Below, piece by piece: positions 33,107 to 43,270 of a stretch of 64,000 bases of DNA. Every line of letters starts with the position of its first letter. Within the stretch, counting starts at the first letter, position 1. Where the stretch lies: contig JALLLS010000037.1 in assembly GCA_025094145.1 (NCBI GenBank), forward strand, positions 264,354 through 328,353. Direction: 5' to 3'. Position numbers and translations under genes: made by a program. Under the pieces are notes generated by a model, which was not told the origin of the DNA, did not search any database, and saw nothing but the letters and a program-made list of their open reading frames with translations. Source of the stretch: Spinellus fusiger. Lineage: Eukaryota; Mucoromycota; Mucoromycetes; Mucorales; Phycomycetaceae.

Positions 33107-36100
33107 TTAAGGAACAGGACTGGGAAGAGTAAGGTATAATGGATTTTGTGTGATAAATAAGGACATGCAGAAGACAGAGACAGACAAGGACAGGAGAACC
33201 AGGAGACAGGATGAATGAAGGGACTGGAAATGTAGAGCAAAGCAAGTTGCCAAGACATTCACTCTATGCTTCATTGAAGGAATGTTAGTAATGTGCCTAA
33301 GCACTGTAGTAGATGATGTGGGGTGACCCCCAACCAGCAGATGAAGACACTGATCTTGTAACCACTCCAGAGCTTTGTGGTCTTGAGCCTTCAGAAATGA
33401 GATGGCTAGGCCATACTCAAACTTGGGGTGCACAAAGGTAGAGTAGATCCTAGAGCACAGGAGGAGAGAGAAACCAGTACAACTGACACCAATCAGACTG
33501 AGAATGCCCATGACCTTGGCAACACCAGGAGACCAAGAAGACACCAGAGATAAAGCAATCAAGCCTTTCTTACCAAAAGGCAAACCTAGATAAGTCACCT
33601 CATCAGCCTGAGGGAGAGGAACACCATACAGAGACAGAGTATAACCACAAGCAGTTGATGACAATGGAGATGGATGATTGAGGACCACACACTTGGAGGG
33701 GTTCCACCTGAACCCTAGAGCATATGAGTGTTGTTCAGCAAGAGCCAGCATGACTTGCACTGACTCCTTTGTACCAAAGATAGCTACATCATCTGCAAAA
33801 AGCAGAGAGTTCACTACCACAGGCACAGAACCAGAGGAAGCACCAGAGACAGAACCAGAGACAGAACCAGGACCAGGACCAGGACCAGGACCAGAGGAAG
33901 CACCAGGAGACACCGGAAAATGGACAGAGTGAGAGTTATCACCAGCACCAGGAAATGAACAGAGAACACCAGGGAGTGAGTTGATGTACACTGTGTACAA
34001 CTGGGGACTGAGAACAGAACCCTGAAGTACACCAGTGACAGGGGAAAAGGGGAGGGAGGAGTGGTTAGATATCAACACAGAAATAGTTACCATGTCAAAT
34101 AGATGTGAAATGAATGACAGGAATGGGGGAGGAGCACCAGCAGCAGACAAAGCTTGCCAGACAATGTTATGGTCAACCTTGTCATAGGCAGAGGAGATGT
34201 CCAGCAAGGCAACAACAGGATAGTGATAATGGCGCATGAGGTGAGCATGCATCAGCTCATGCAGACACAGTGCTTGATCCAGGGGACCACAACAAGGACA
34301 AAACCCACCCTGAGCCAGATCAGGAACAGGAGAGAACTGAGAGAGGGATGGTGCCAGACAGAACTCCAACAGCTTACAGACCACAGAAGTCAGGGAAATA
34401 GGACAGTAGTTGCTTGGTAGTGCTGAGTCACCCTTCTTGAAAATGGGGAAGACTGCAGCATGGCACCATAGTGCAGGAGTGTAGGACCATTGCCAGCATA
34501 ATCAAAACATAAGGGAAAGGAGTGGGGAAACAATGAGGATAATGGGCTTCAGCATCTCAGCCTTCAAGTGATCAGAGCCAGGTGCTTTTCTGTTGGGTAA
34601 TAGCTTGATACACTTGCTAACCATGGCAGTAGAGAACATAGTGCTGAAGGTACCAGAGGAACATAGGGGTGGGGAGCATAGGGGTTCATAAGGGACACTA
34701 GCTACAGAAGGGGAAGAATGTGAAAGAGGAACATAGGGGGTGGGGGTGGATACATAGGTAGGGGAGGTGCTTGAAGGAGAGTCAGGGGAGAGAAAGGGAA
34801 TAAGGGGAGCATAGGGACCAGGAGGGGAAGGATGGGACAAAGGAAGGATATCTCCACTATACACCTGTGCAAGATGAGAAGCCATTACCTCTACTGCCTT
34901 GGACAGACCATTAGCATGGGAAAAGGAGAGTGAAGACTGGTGACGTTTCTTGAGCTGCTTCACCTTGGCTGTTGCCTTGGCAAAGTTTGTCTCCAGAGAC
35001 CTGCAAAAGTTCTGCCATGACTGGCATTTGGCTGCCTGGACATCAGACCTGAATCTGGCATGTGCTTGCTTGTGTTGGGTCCACCAGTGCACCTTGTCTA
35101 TGCCTGTTGCATACTGCCACTGCCTGTAGCAACATTCCCTGTTTTCAGCAGCTTGTTGGAGAGCAGGTGTTCAGTACTTCTTCCAGTGGGAGGGGCAAGA
35201 CCTTTTGGTTCCCAGAGCAGTGTCCAAGGATGCATAGATGCACTCATTGAGCTGATCATTGAGATTGTCAATGGGTGGGCATGATGAAGGAGGGGAGGTG
35301 ACAAGGGAGTGTAAATGAGTGGAAAGGGGGGAAGAAAGAGTGGTAAAGGTGTTGGCATAGAGGTCACATGGATCCTGTTCTTTCAGACATGCTAGATTCC
35401 AGAGGCACCTTGGGTGGATGGTTGAAGAAGAAGGGGAAGAAGATGAAGAAGAAGACAAGGACATATCATAAGAAAAAGAAAGTGACATAAGACAATGATC
35501 AGACCCAAGGGAAAGATCAGTGTTGATGTGCATAGAAGGGGAGGTCATATCAAAGTTGCATAAGAATAGGCCAAGGATACTTGAGCATGTGTGTTGCTGC
35601 CGGAAACCATGCCAAGTAGCAATGCCATAGGAAAGAGAAGAGTTCAACACAGACAGGGACCATTCTTCAAACCATGGGACTATGGCAGTGCCATGGGGAG
35701 ACATCACTGAATCACCAGTAATGTCACCCAGTCTTGCATTGAAGTCACCACACAGGATGGTGTTGGGGTAGATGGGAGAGAGGAAAGAATGGACATAAGA
35801 TCAGAACATGAGAGGGAGGGAGGGAGGTAGAGGCATAAGAAACAAAGTGGTCCCACTTTCAATGAAAGGGTATACTTGTTTGGAGAAGGGAGTTGGTGGA
35901 CAGGGTAAGGAAAGGAAGGAGAGACCAGAGCAGAGACACCCATGGAGCCATGGTAGGAGGAGACCACAGGAGAGCCATACAAATGGAACTGCTCCCAGTC
36001 AGTGGGAAGACAAGCAGGAGAGAGGAGCCATGTTTCTGTGATGAAAAGGAGAGTAGTGGGGGGACAGTGGGAGAGAACATCATGCACAGTGGTTGCCCTA

Positions 36101-36144
36101 AGACCATTGGCATTCCAAAGACTTACATTGATTGTATCACTCAT
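33107..36144 (-). pseudogene. LINE-D ORF2: endonuclease-RT, frameshifted
   Basis: Start at 36144 (MSDTINVSLWNANGL) with ATGA overlap of ORF1. The endonuclease part has FITETWLL and, after a frame change at about 35720, SLGSDH. The RT part has LLPNRKAPGSDHLKAEM, then another break near 34400-34500, then LLDISSAYDKVD, GVLQGSVLSP and LLFADDVAIFG. A Gly-Pro-Ser linker of variable length (33830-33910) sits just before the FADD block. At least three breaks make it non-coding as a whole. Confidence 0.88.
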
Positions 36145-37092
36145 AAAGAGGGACTTTCTGAGGATGAGACAGACAGAGCTTCATGGTCCATATCATAGTC
36201 ATCCAGATCTCTCTGGAAGCCATTGGCTGGGTGGTCACAATCATGGAGGTGGGGACATGCAGGCTGCTGCTTGAGGAACTCCTCATAGTCTTCAGGCTGC
36301 ATCCAGCCAAAGGAAACAAAGGAGCAGAGGACAGGGGAAACCAGGGTGTACTTCATGTGCACTAGGGCACAACAGCAACGTTGGAGGTGGATCATGTGGG
36401 CATGGTTGGCCAGCTCACTATCAGTGCATGTCTCAAACTTGGGGTCTGCCAGGTGTTCAGGACTCATGGATCAAAGTTATCCAGGATCTTGACCTGGACC
36501 TTCTCCAGGAGTTCACGGATGTTGGAGGCAAACTGGTCATGCACAAGCAGACCAAGAACAGAATGGGCAGGGAAGGAGATGTCCAGGATGTGGGAGGTGT
36601 CTACACCAAGACAACAGAGAAATTGCATACCTCTTTATGCTGCATCTTGTGGGAACAGGGGATGTAGATGTACTGGAAACCCTGGGCACCAGTGGGGATC
36701 TGGAATCCACAAGCAGCAGCAGCAACACAATGGACAGCAACAGGGGGACAAACAGTAGGGGATTTGGGAGTGGCAGCTACTTTGGAGTAAGAAGGAACAT
36801 TAGTAGCAATGTTAGTCTTTTTGGCTGTTTTGTGGGGAAAAACAGGTGGTGACTGGGTTTGAATCTGAGTCAGATCAGTTTGGGGAGGTGTAACAGTCTT
36901 CTTTGAAGACTGGGAAGAGAGCTGGGCCTTGAGAGAGGCAATCTCCAGGTGCAAATGGTTGTTTTCAGCTGTCAATTCTGACAACTTAGCCAAAATCTGG
37001 TCATGTTGGCTGGTTTTTTGTTTGAGGGTGCAAATAGCAGCCCGGATAGCAGCCAGCTGGTCTGCCAGTGTCAAAGTGGCAGTTTCGGCCAT
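36141..37092 (-). pseudogene. LINE-D ORF1, one frameshift
   Basis: From ATG 37092 it codes a coiled coil (ADQLAAIRAAICTLKQK, LAKLSELTAENNHLHLEIA), a Thr/Pro-rich part and GFQYIYIPCSHKM. It then changes frame at about 36620 and resumes to LADPKFETCTDSELANH and the stop at 36141. Same architecture as the other ORF1 proteins of this family but clearly diverged. Confidence 0.85.
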
Positions 37093-37291
37093 GTTTTTGA
37101 CAACAAAAACAGAAAAAAGTGGATAGAATGGTGGTTTTTGGTCCAAAGAAGTTGAGAGTTGGTGTAGAGGTGTATCTTGGATGGATGTTGAGGGGTGTAC
37201 AATGGATGCAAATGGATGTATGCTTGTTGTTCTGATGCAAAACTGTTTACTTACTTCAAAAACTAATAGGAAAGTGAAAGAGAAGTCACCT

Positions 37292-37364
37292 GCCCGTTTA
37301 GCTCAGTTGGTTAGAGCGTGGTGCTAATAACGCCAAGGTCACAGGTTCGACCCCTGTAATGGGC
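37292..37364 (+). tRNA. tRNA-Ile (AAT)
   Basis: 73 nt. Acceptor GCCCGTT/AATGGGC, D arm GCTC...GAGC, anticodon loop CTAATAA (AAT), variable loop AGGTC and T arm ACAGG-TTCGACC-CCTGT all pair. A T run follows within 10 bp. Box A is TTAGCTCAGTTGG. LINE-D starts at the base before position 1, so the usual 5' flank is LINE sequence. Confidence 0.95.
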
Positions 37365-37383
37365 AATACTTTTTCAATATCAA

Positions 37384-37927
37384 GACTGAACAAAGATAAT
37401 TTTTATTAAGTGAAGAGTGGTTCATTATTTATACTTTTTATGGGTGCTTATCTTTCAGTGGTATTCTACCTTTTGGTAGTTAATGATTAGTTCATGGTAT
37501 AGCTTATTGATAGATGCAACCATATTGTTGGTGTAGATGATTTATCCTATGGTAGTTTACATAGGTGTAGCTTTATGGTTGGTGTAGGTGTTCTACCTAA
37601 TGGTAGACTACATGTTGGAGCCTTATGGTTGGTTCATTGAATAAGCACACCATTATAGACCCATCTATTATGTCTTCACTTTTAATTGCCTTTGATAGGT
37701 CTTATTTAATCCACTAAGGATTTATAGATGAAGGCAGCTCATTAAGTGTCTGATAATAAATTGAGCTTAGAAGGTTGATTTGTAGTTACAACCAATCAGT
37801 GAGATGATACAGAGATGTACTATGGTACTTGTGTGTACTCAAGCTTTCATAGAGTATTCTGAATGTCACAGCATACTACTCATGTTGACCAATTCATGAA
37901 GAATCTTTGGATTGAAGTTGGAACACA
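37384..37927 (-). mobile_element. LTR-A copy 3, U5 end missing
   Basis: Starts inside U5 (GACTGAACAAAG) 19 bp after tRNA-Ile and ends TTGGAACACA. It is the most diverged copy, yet its palindromes keep paired arms (CTACCTTTTGGTAG, CTACCTAATGGTAG). Confidence 0.75.
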
Positions 37928-37989
37928 ACACAAGGGTAAAATTATGGTCTGAATTTGAAAATACCATTGTTTTATTGAAAGCCACTGTA

Positions 37990-38170
37990 TATGCTGATAG
38001 CAGATATCAGGATGCAGATTTATTTATGACAATTATATTAGTATTTATATGGATGTTTCAATGGCACTATCTAATTTCTAAGTATGAAATGCTATACATA
38101 AAATAAAGGAGTGGTATTGATGGCAGGGAAAATAGTGTAAAATAAGAAGTGTTCAAATTAGGTCATCACA
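37990..38170 (-). mobile_element. LTR-D fragment
   Basis: Matches the LTR-D family in reverse from AGCAGATATCAGG to the family end TCATCACA, with an internal gap. Confidence 0.55.
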
Positions 38171-38376
38171 ACCTGTATACTACATATATTTAATAGTAAT
38201 AATCTTTCATTAGAGAAAAAAAGTTATTAAGAAAGAATAATGTTAATCATTTTTTTGATATAAATATTTAGCCTAGAATTTGAAACCATTATTTACATTT
38301 GTTTGGACAATTTATACTAATTAAGTTTACTTTTTTTTTAAATTAAATAATAAAATCAATTAAAATAATGAATAAT

Positions 38377-38448
38377 GCCTTCTGCCAGAATTGAACTGGC
38401 GACCTTCTGCTTACTAGGCAGACGCTCTGCCAACTGAGCCAAGAAGGC
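38377..38448 (-). tRNA. tRNA-Thr (AGT), copy 1
   Basis: 72 nt on the minus strand. Acceptor GCCTTCT/AGAAGGC, anticodon loop CTAGTAA (AGT) and T arm GCCAG-TTCAATT-CTGGC all pair; no intron. Identical to the gene at 60123-60194 although the flanks on the 3' side are unrelated. SINE-1 begins at the base before position 1. Confidence 0.95.
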
Positions 38449-38886
38449 TTCTGCTCTAAAGCAGGCATCCCAGCCCATACTAATTTTCTGACAAGGTGGG
38501 TGACTGCCTTTGGTTTTGCAGTCTTGGCTGGCGGTTTTGACCATGTGTCCTGTCCTTTTCCCTCCCATGCAGGCACTGCCTTGCAGTCCTCTATGTTCAT
38601 ATATGCCCAAAAAAGGGTTTAATGCCATTTGCTTTCTGGTGTGGTTCTTGGTCTGGTTGGTCTGGTCTGGTTGTCTGGCAGGTAGAGGATGCCCTCACAG
38701 GCTTAAATAAGCTATCTTTCCTATCTTTCCAATAAGTCTTAGTCTAAAATTTGTCTGTACTTCAATTCCTTTCCTTTCTCTCTATGTTTCCTATCCATTT
38801 ATGTAATATGCTTCCCTATATGTTCTGCAGAGTCACTGTACTATATTTAGCCTGTGAAATATACTCCTTGAAATAAATAATCTTGA
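38449..38886 (+). mobile_element. SINE-1 (5'-truncated), inserted at tRNA-Thr +1
   Basis: The insertion is bounded by a 17-bp duplication, AACTGAGCCAAGAAGGC, at 38432-38448 (inside the tRNA) and 38887-38903. The body (TTCTGCTCTAAA ... AGGATGCCCTCACAGGC) is about 93 percent like SINE-2 at 60.2 kb, but the tRNA-like head is missing. The 3' tail from AGTCTTAG to AATAAATAATCTTG is related to the tail of LINE-C. It codes no protein; open frames over it are accidental. Confidence 0.85.
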
Positions 38887-38903
38887 AACTGAGCCAAGAA
38901 GGC
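38887..38903 (-). repeat. 17-bp tRNA-Thr 5' relic: target-site duplication of SINE-1
   Basis: Exact copy of nucleotides 1-17 of tRNA-Thr (minus strand), equal to 38432-38448. LINE-B' 5' sequence follows at once, so that LINE was already at this tRNA when SINE-1 arrived. Confidence 0.9.
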
Positions 38904-40025
38904 ATCTCTCTTTCTGTTGTTCCCTAATTTGGACAGAATAGTTCTAAGCCTGGAGGTATGTGCACAGAGTGGAATAGCTAGTGGTTCTTGGTTTGGACTG
39001 AAGCCCATGTAGATCAAAGAGGAAGAATAAAAGAGAAGATAGAAGATAATGTTTATTCATTGAATTCACTTGATTATTTATACTAAATTCTAGTGTACAA
39101 TTGCACATACATGTCTTGGCTTAACATGTTCTCTTCACAGTGAACATGTTAAGCCAAGACACTATATTGCATTAGCATTTATCTTATTAATTATATTATA
39201 TTATCTGTGTGTATCCACACAGGATAATATGTGCTCCAAAAAGGGAAGACATGTGCAGCCAATAGTATTACTCTATTTGACAGGACAGTGTCTAGCACAG
39301 ACATTTTTCAAAAGAAAAATTGTAAGTCTATCCAAATTTGAAATCATCCATCCATCATCAAAATGCTGCATCCATCTATAAATACTATCCATCCATCAAC
39401 ATCACCCACCTCCCCACCTACTGTCCAAGTTTCAAGTCATCACTAAAATAGCAGTAGATACACCATGTCTTTTGGGAATACCCACCAACAGTTGCTGCAG
39501 TTGCAGCAAAACACAGCTGCTCCCTCCCAAGCTGACATTATTTTGGTGTTGACTTTGCTCTCTGCTGAGATAGCTCAGGTCAGACAGCATAATCACCAGC
39601 AGCAGCAAATGCTTGATGCTTTTGAGAGACTCCTGGAAGAAAACTCAAGACTGCAAGGGACAGTCAAGGCTCTGGAGGCAGAGATCAGTGCCCTCAAAGC
39701 AGCAGCAGCATCACCAACAGTCCCAGCCCCCACCAATGTCCTGACACCAAAGGAAACACAGACACCAAAGAGTAGAGCAACTGATCCACTACAAGGTCTG
39801 CCTACTGTCAAGGACTCTTCTTGGGCCACAGTGGCCAAGAAACATGCCAAGGCTCCTGTCAAGAGGTCACAGCCTTCAGAGAGACGTGTTGCTGCTGCAA
39901 CAAGAGCCTTCACTGTCTCAGTGGGTGAACAAGGGTACAACTATGTGTATATCCCCCGTGGAAGATGCATGAACCATCCAGAAGTGCATAAGCTCCTCAG
40001 AACCCTTGGCTTTGATACTGGATGT
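38904..40025 (+). mobile_element. LINE-B' 5' end (duplicate of LINE-B), split by LTR-B
   Basis: 11 bp of LINE 5' end (ATCTCTCTTTC), then LTR-B, then the rest of the 5' UTR and ORF1 up to LTR-A at 40026. The 5' UTR differs from that of LINE-B at roughly a dozen places, whereas the ORF1 part differs at one base. Confidence 0.8.
38915..39297 (-). mobile_element. LTR-B copy 2, ending 11 bp before the tRNA-Thr relic
   Basis: 383 bp. Its 3' end (sense GGGAACAACA) is 11 nt from position 1 of the tRNA-Thr relic, in the same relative orientation as copies 1 and 3. It holds a perfect hairpin with 19-bp arms (39113-39131 and 39142-39160, loop 10 nt) and a smaller one (CTGTGTG...CACACAG). Confidence 0.85.
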
Positions 40026-40073
40026 TGTGTTCCAACTTCAATCCAAAGATTCTCTATGAATTGGTCAACATGA
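39465..40073 (+). pseudogene. LINE-B' ORF1 N-terminal half fused to LTR sequence
   Basis: 202-residue frame, identical in protein sequence to 27871-28479. 187 residues are LINE ORF1 (Gln-rich start, coiled coil, SSWATVAKK, YVYIPRGR) and the rest is read from LTR-A (40026-40073). The ATG has a good context (CACCATG). It is either a remnant copied together with the LTR or a kept chimeric gene. Confidence 0.7.
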
Positions 40074-40605
40074 GTAGTATGCTGTGATATTCAGAATACT
40101 CTATGAAAGCTTGAGTGCACACAAGTACCATAGTACATCCCTGTATCATCTCACTGATTGGTCATAACAACAAATCAACCTTCTAAAGCTCAGTGTACTA
40201 TCAAACACTTAACAAGAGCCATCTTCATTAATAATCCTAACAGAACAATATTGGCCTATCAGAGTCAATTGAGTAAAGACTCATAATAATTCATAGTTTC
40301 AATAATGGAGTGCTTATCCCAGGAACCAACCATAGGGTTGAATCTAATAATACTACAACTAAGTAAAACATATGAGCCAACCATAAGGTGGCAGTTATTA
40401 ATACTACCATAAGGTAGTAATATAGACACTGACCATAAGGTCAAAGAGAGTGAATTCTACCATAAGGTAGAATAGATCATCCTACCATAAGGCAGAAGCC
40501 ACTGAAGGATAAGCACCCACCAAAAGTATAAATAGTGAACCTTTCTTTACTCAATAAAAAGGATCTTTGTTCAGTCTTGTTAATCTACCTGTCCAAACAA
40601 TCTCA
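40026..40605 (+). mobile_element. LTR-A copy 4 (580 bp)
   Basis: Complete ends (TGTGTTCC ... AATCTCA), shorter than copies 1 and 2 because part of the palindrome row was lost. A TATA box (AGTATAAATAG) and CAATAAAAA are kept. Confidence 0.85.
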
Positions 40606-40697
40606 TTCCTATTACAGAATTATACCAGAGCATGAAAAAAGTCCATTATTATTTTGAAAGCCATTGTATTATAAGTTAGCAGAAGTAGTGTTTAGAG

Positions 40698-40953
40698 TGT
40701 TGTAATCATGAAGACAATGGTAGCAGTCACAGACCAATTATTAAGTTGTCTCCTTTCTACAACATAATCTATAGTTAAGACACTGCATATTAAGGTCTAC
40801 TGAACAGGCCATTATTTGACAAGCATCCTAAAACAGTAATAGATCATATTCAGTATACAGCCACTTGTCTATTTATACTAAATAGACATATCAAAATTGT
40901 TTTAATAAAAGTATCTTGTTTTGAGTCTGATTAATTCCCTTTCAAATTTAACA
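40698..40953 (+). mobile_element. LTR-E solo LTR, TSD TAGAG
   Basis: 256 bp, TGTTGTAATCATGAAG ... TTCAAATTTAACA, with an exact 5-bp duplication TAGAG (40693-40697 and 40954-40958). An internal inverted repeat surrounds the TATA-like TTTATACTAAATAG. Confidence 0.9.
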
Positions 40954-41439
40954 TAGAGAATAGTATAAAAGAAGTATTGAATTGAATGAATAAACATCAG
41001 AGTTTTATCACATGTTTAACTGACTGGATTTCCTTTGATATTGTTACAAATAAGGAAACATTCTGTCCCTAGAAGCTAGAGAAGGAAAGATTATTGTCTG
41101 TGCATTTTTTATAGAGAATGCTATTGAAAATTAGTCTTGTATCAGACATACCTTAGAAGAAGTGTATAGGTAGTCTTTGGATTTTGAAGAATTAAGTCTT
41201 TGAGAAATATACTTTTTACCTACTTAACACACCTCTTGTTTATTTGGGCTTTTGAACAATATCTAAGATCAAAGACAACACTCTTTGCATTTGAATTGTT
41301 TCAATGTCTATCCCATTTTTTTTCTTCAAATAATATCATAGGGTGGTTAATATGCCCAATGGACAAATAGTAATTTACACCCCAAAAAAAAACTTTGAAC
41401 TGTAATAATAATAACTATCTTAATTTGAAGATTAAAAAT
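40954..41439. other. Unassigned AT-rich sequence
   Basis: No gene or family could be recognised between LTR-E and tRNA-Arg. Confidence 0.4.
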
Positions 41440-41511
41440 GAGACTACCAGGGGTCGAACCTGGAATCTCCTGATTCGTAGTCAGACGCCTTGTCCATTGG
41501 GCCATAGTCCC
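41440..41511 (-). tRNA. tRNA-Arg (ACG)
   Basis: 72 nt on the minus strand. Acceptor GGGACTA/TAGTCTC (one G-T pair), anticodon loop CTACGAA (ACG) and T arm CCAGG-TTCGACC-CCTGG pair; a T run follows the 3' end. The D stem has one mismatch. Box A reads TGGCCCAATGG and lacks GCTCAG. LTR-B ends 11 bp upstream. Confidence 0.9.
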
Positions 41512-41933
41512 TCATATATTTTTGTCATTCATTTTTTTTATAAAATAGTTTTAAACCTGGAGGTATGTGCACAGAGTGGAATAGCTAGTGGTTCTTGGTT
41601 TGGACTGAAGCCCACATAGATCAAAGAAGAAGAATAAAAGAGAAGATAGAAGATAATGTTTATTCATTGAATTCACTTGATTATTTATACAAAATTTGTG
41701 ATGACCTAATCTGAACACTCCTTTTTTTTAACACCATTTTCCCTGCCATCAACATCACTCCTTTATTTTGCATCACTTATCTGTCACTGATCATACACTC
41801 CTTTATTATTTGTATAGCATATTTCACTTAGTAATTGGATAGTACCATAGAATCTACAGTATAAATACTTATCCAATTGTCTTAAATAAATCTCCATTCT
41901 GATATCTGTTATCAGCTTATACAGTGTCACAAC

Positions 41934-43270
41934 AAAAAACTAAAATATTTTTTACATTCCAATATGATTCTTGTTTATGGAAATACTCATTCTTTGTCAT
42001 AAAAACACACATTAAACACACAGTAGAGACTTGAAAATTGGATGAAGTATAAAGAAGGTCAACAGGATAATAGATACAAATTTATTGGGTGGAAACCTTT
42101 AATATTTGGTACTTCCACCCTTGGCCTCTATAACTGACCTACATCTCCAATGCATGCTGGCAATGAGGTTGTTGGTAAACTCCTTGGGAATTTTGTCCTA
42201 TTATTGGACCAGAAGAGCCTTCAGATCCTGGAGGGTGCTCCTTAGGGTCATCTTCTTTCTGACTGCTCTGTTGAGCTCCTCCCAAAGATGCTCAATTGGG
42301 TTCAGGTCAGGGCTTGGAGAGGGCCACCCCTCCATTGTGACTATGTCCCTCTCATCCTTCCATTTCCTAGTCTCCTTACTAGTATGGCAACTGGCATTGT
42401 CCTCTTGATGAACATAGCCTACCACTGGATCCAGTGCCTTAAGACAAGCCAGCTTGGGGCAATAGGCCATTTCTAAAATACTGGTGTATTTGGCACTATT
42501 GATGGATCCCTCCACCACAGCAAGTCTACCAACACCTTCACCAGAAAAGGAACCCCAGACCATCACACTGCCACCACCAAACTTCATTGTTGGCTTCACA
42601 TTCTTTGGGAGAAGCCCCTCCTTCTTCTTGTGCACTACTCTGGTATGGCTGTTGTTGCTCATTAGCTGAAACTTTGACTCATTGGACCAGATGACCATTC
42701 TCCAGTCTTCCTTGGTCCAGTGAAGGTGGGCTCTGGCCCAAGCAAGCCTCAACTTCTTGTGCTTGTTGGTGAGAGCAGGCTTTCTAATCACCCTGCAAGA
42801 AGACAGGCCAATCTTCTTCATCATTCTTTCAAAAGTCCTCATAGACACTTTGGTGGCCATTCCCTAGTGGAGCTCCTTCATGCTCTGGAAAGGGTCCCTT
42901 GCCACCTTGTGAGAAACCTCCCTCTTGTCTCTCTCCTTCAAGACAAGCTTGTGTCCAGAGCTCTTGCCTGCCTTGAAACAGCCAGTTTCCTTGTACTTCT
43001 TCATGATGAGGCTGACAGTGGGCTGACTGATGCCAAACATAGCTACAATGTCTGTCTGGTGCCATTTACAGTGGCCTCATGAACAATGAGTCTGCAAGTG
43101 AAATCATCAATATTTCTCTTTCTGTTTCCAAGAGGCTTGGTGGTTTGTTTATTGGTGTTAGACATGATAAATATGATAGCAGAAAAAGAAGAAATGAGAA
43201 ATGTGTAAAAAAAAGTTTTTTTTTTTAGCAAAATTAGAGTTAGAAAATAAAAATATTTTAGATTTTTGTC
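41934..43270 (-). mobile_element. Tc1-type transposon, nearly full length
   Basis: Ends share the imperfect inverted repeat ACAAAAA(A)CTAAAATATTTTT. About 1.34 kb with a transposase gene on the minus strand. Exact ends may be off by a few bases because A-runs blur them. Confidence 0.75.
42095..43165 (-). pseudogene. Tc1 transposase pseudogene
   Basis: N-terminus MSNTNKQTTKPLGNRKRNID at 43165, a frameshift near 43060, then a helix-turn-helix-like region, a TAG stop at about 42863, then the catalytic domain from 42860. DDE positions: WSNESKF has Asn in place of the first Asp (GAT to AAT), QEDNASCH keeps the second, and PDLNPIEHLWEEL gives the final Glu. Stops follow LLVQ (about 42200). A Trp-rich linker and VMVWGSFSGEGVG are family-typical. 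It is inactive by at least three changes. Confidence 0.9.

Larger units (their letters stand above)
33066..37291 (-). mobile_element. LINE-D, full 5' end at tRNA-Ile, 3' end lost
   Basis: Runs on the minus strand from 37291, the base next to tRNA-Ile +1, through ORF1 and ORF2, to about 33066 where it is joined to LINE-C ORF1. Its 5' end reads AGGTGACTTCTCTTTCACTT and shares CTCTTTC with the other LINE 5' ends. No 3' tail remains. The exact joint is uncertain by about 40 bp. Confidence 0.8.

Noticed and set aside
41395..41619. 74-codon frame over tRNA-Arg
   Set aside because: It covers a well-paired tRNA gene and LTR-B sequence.
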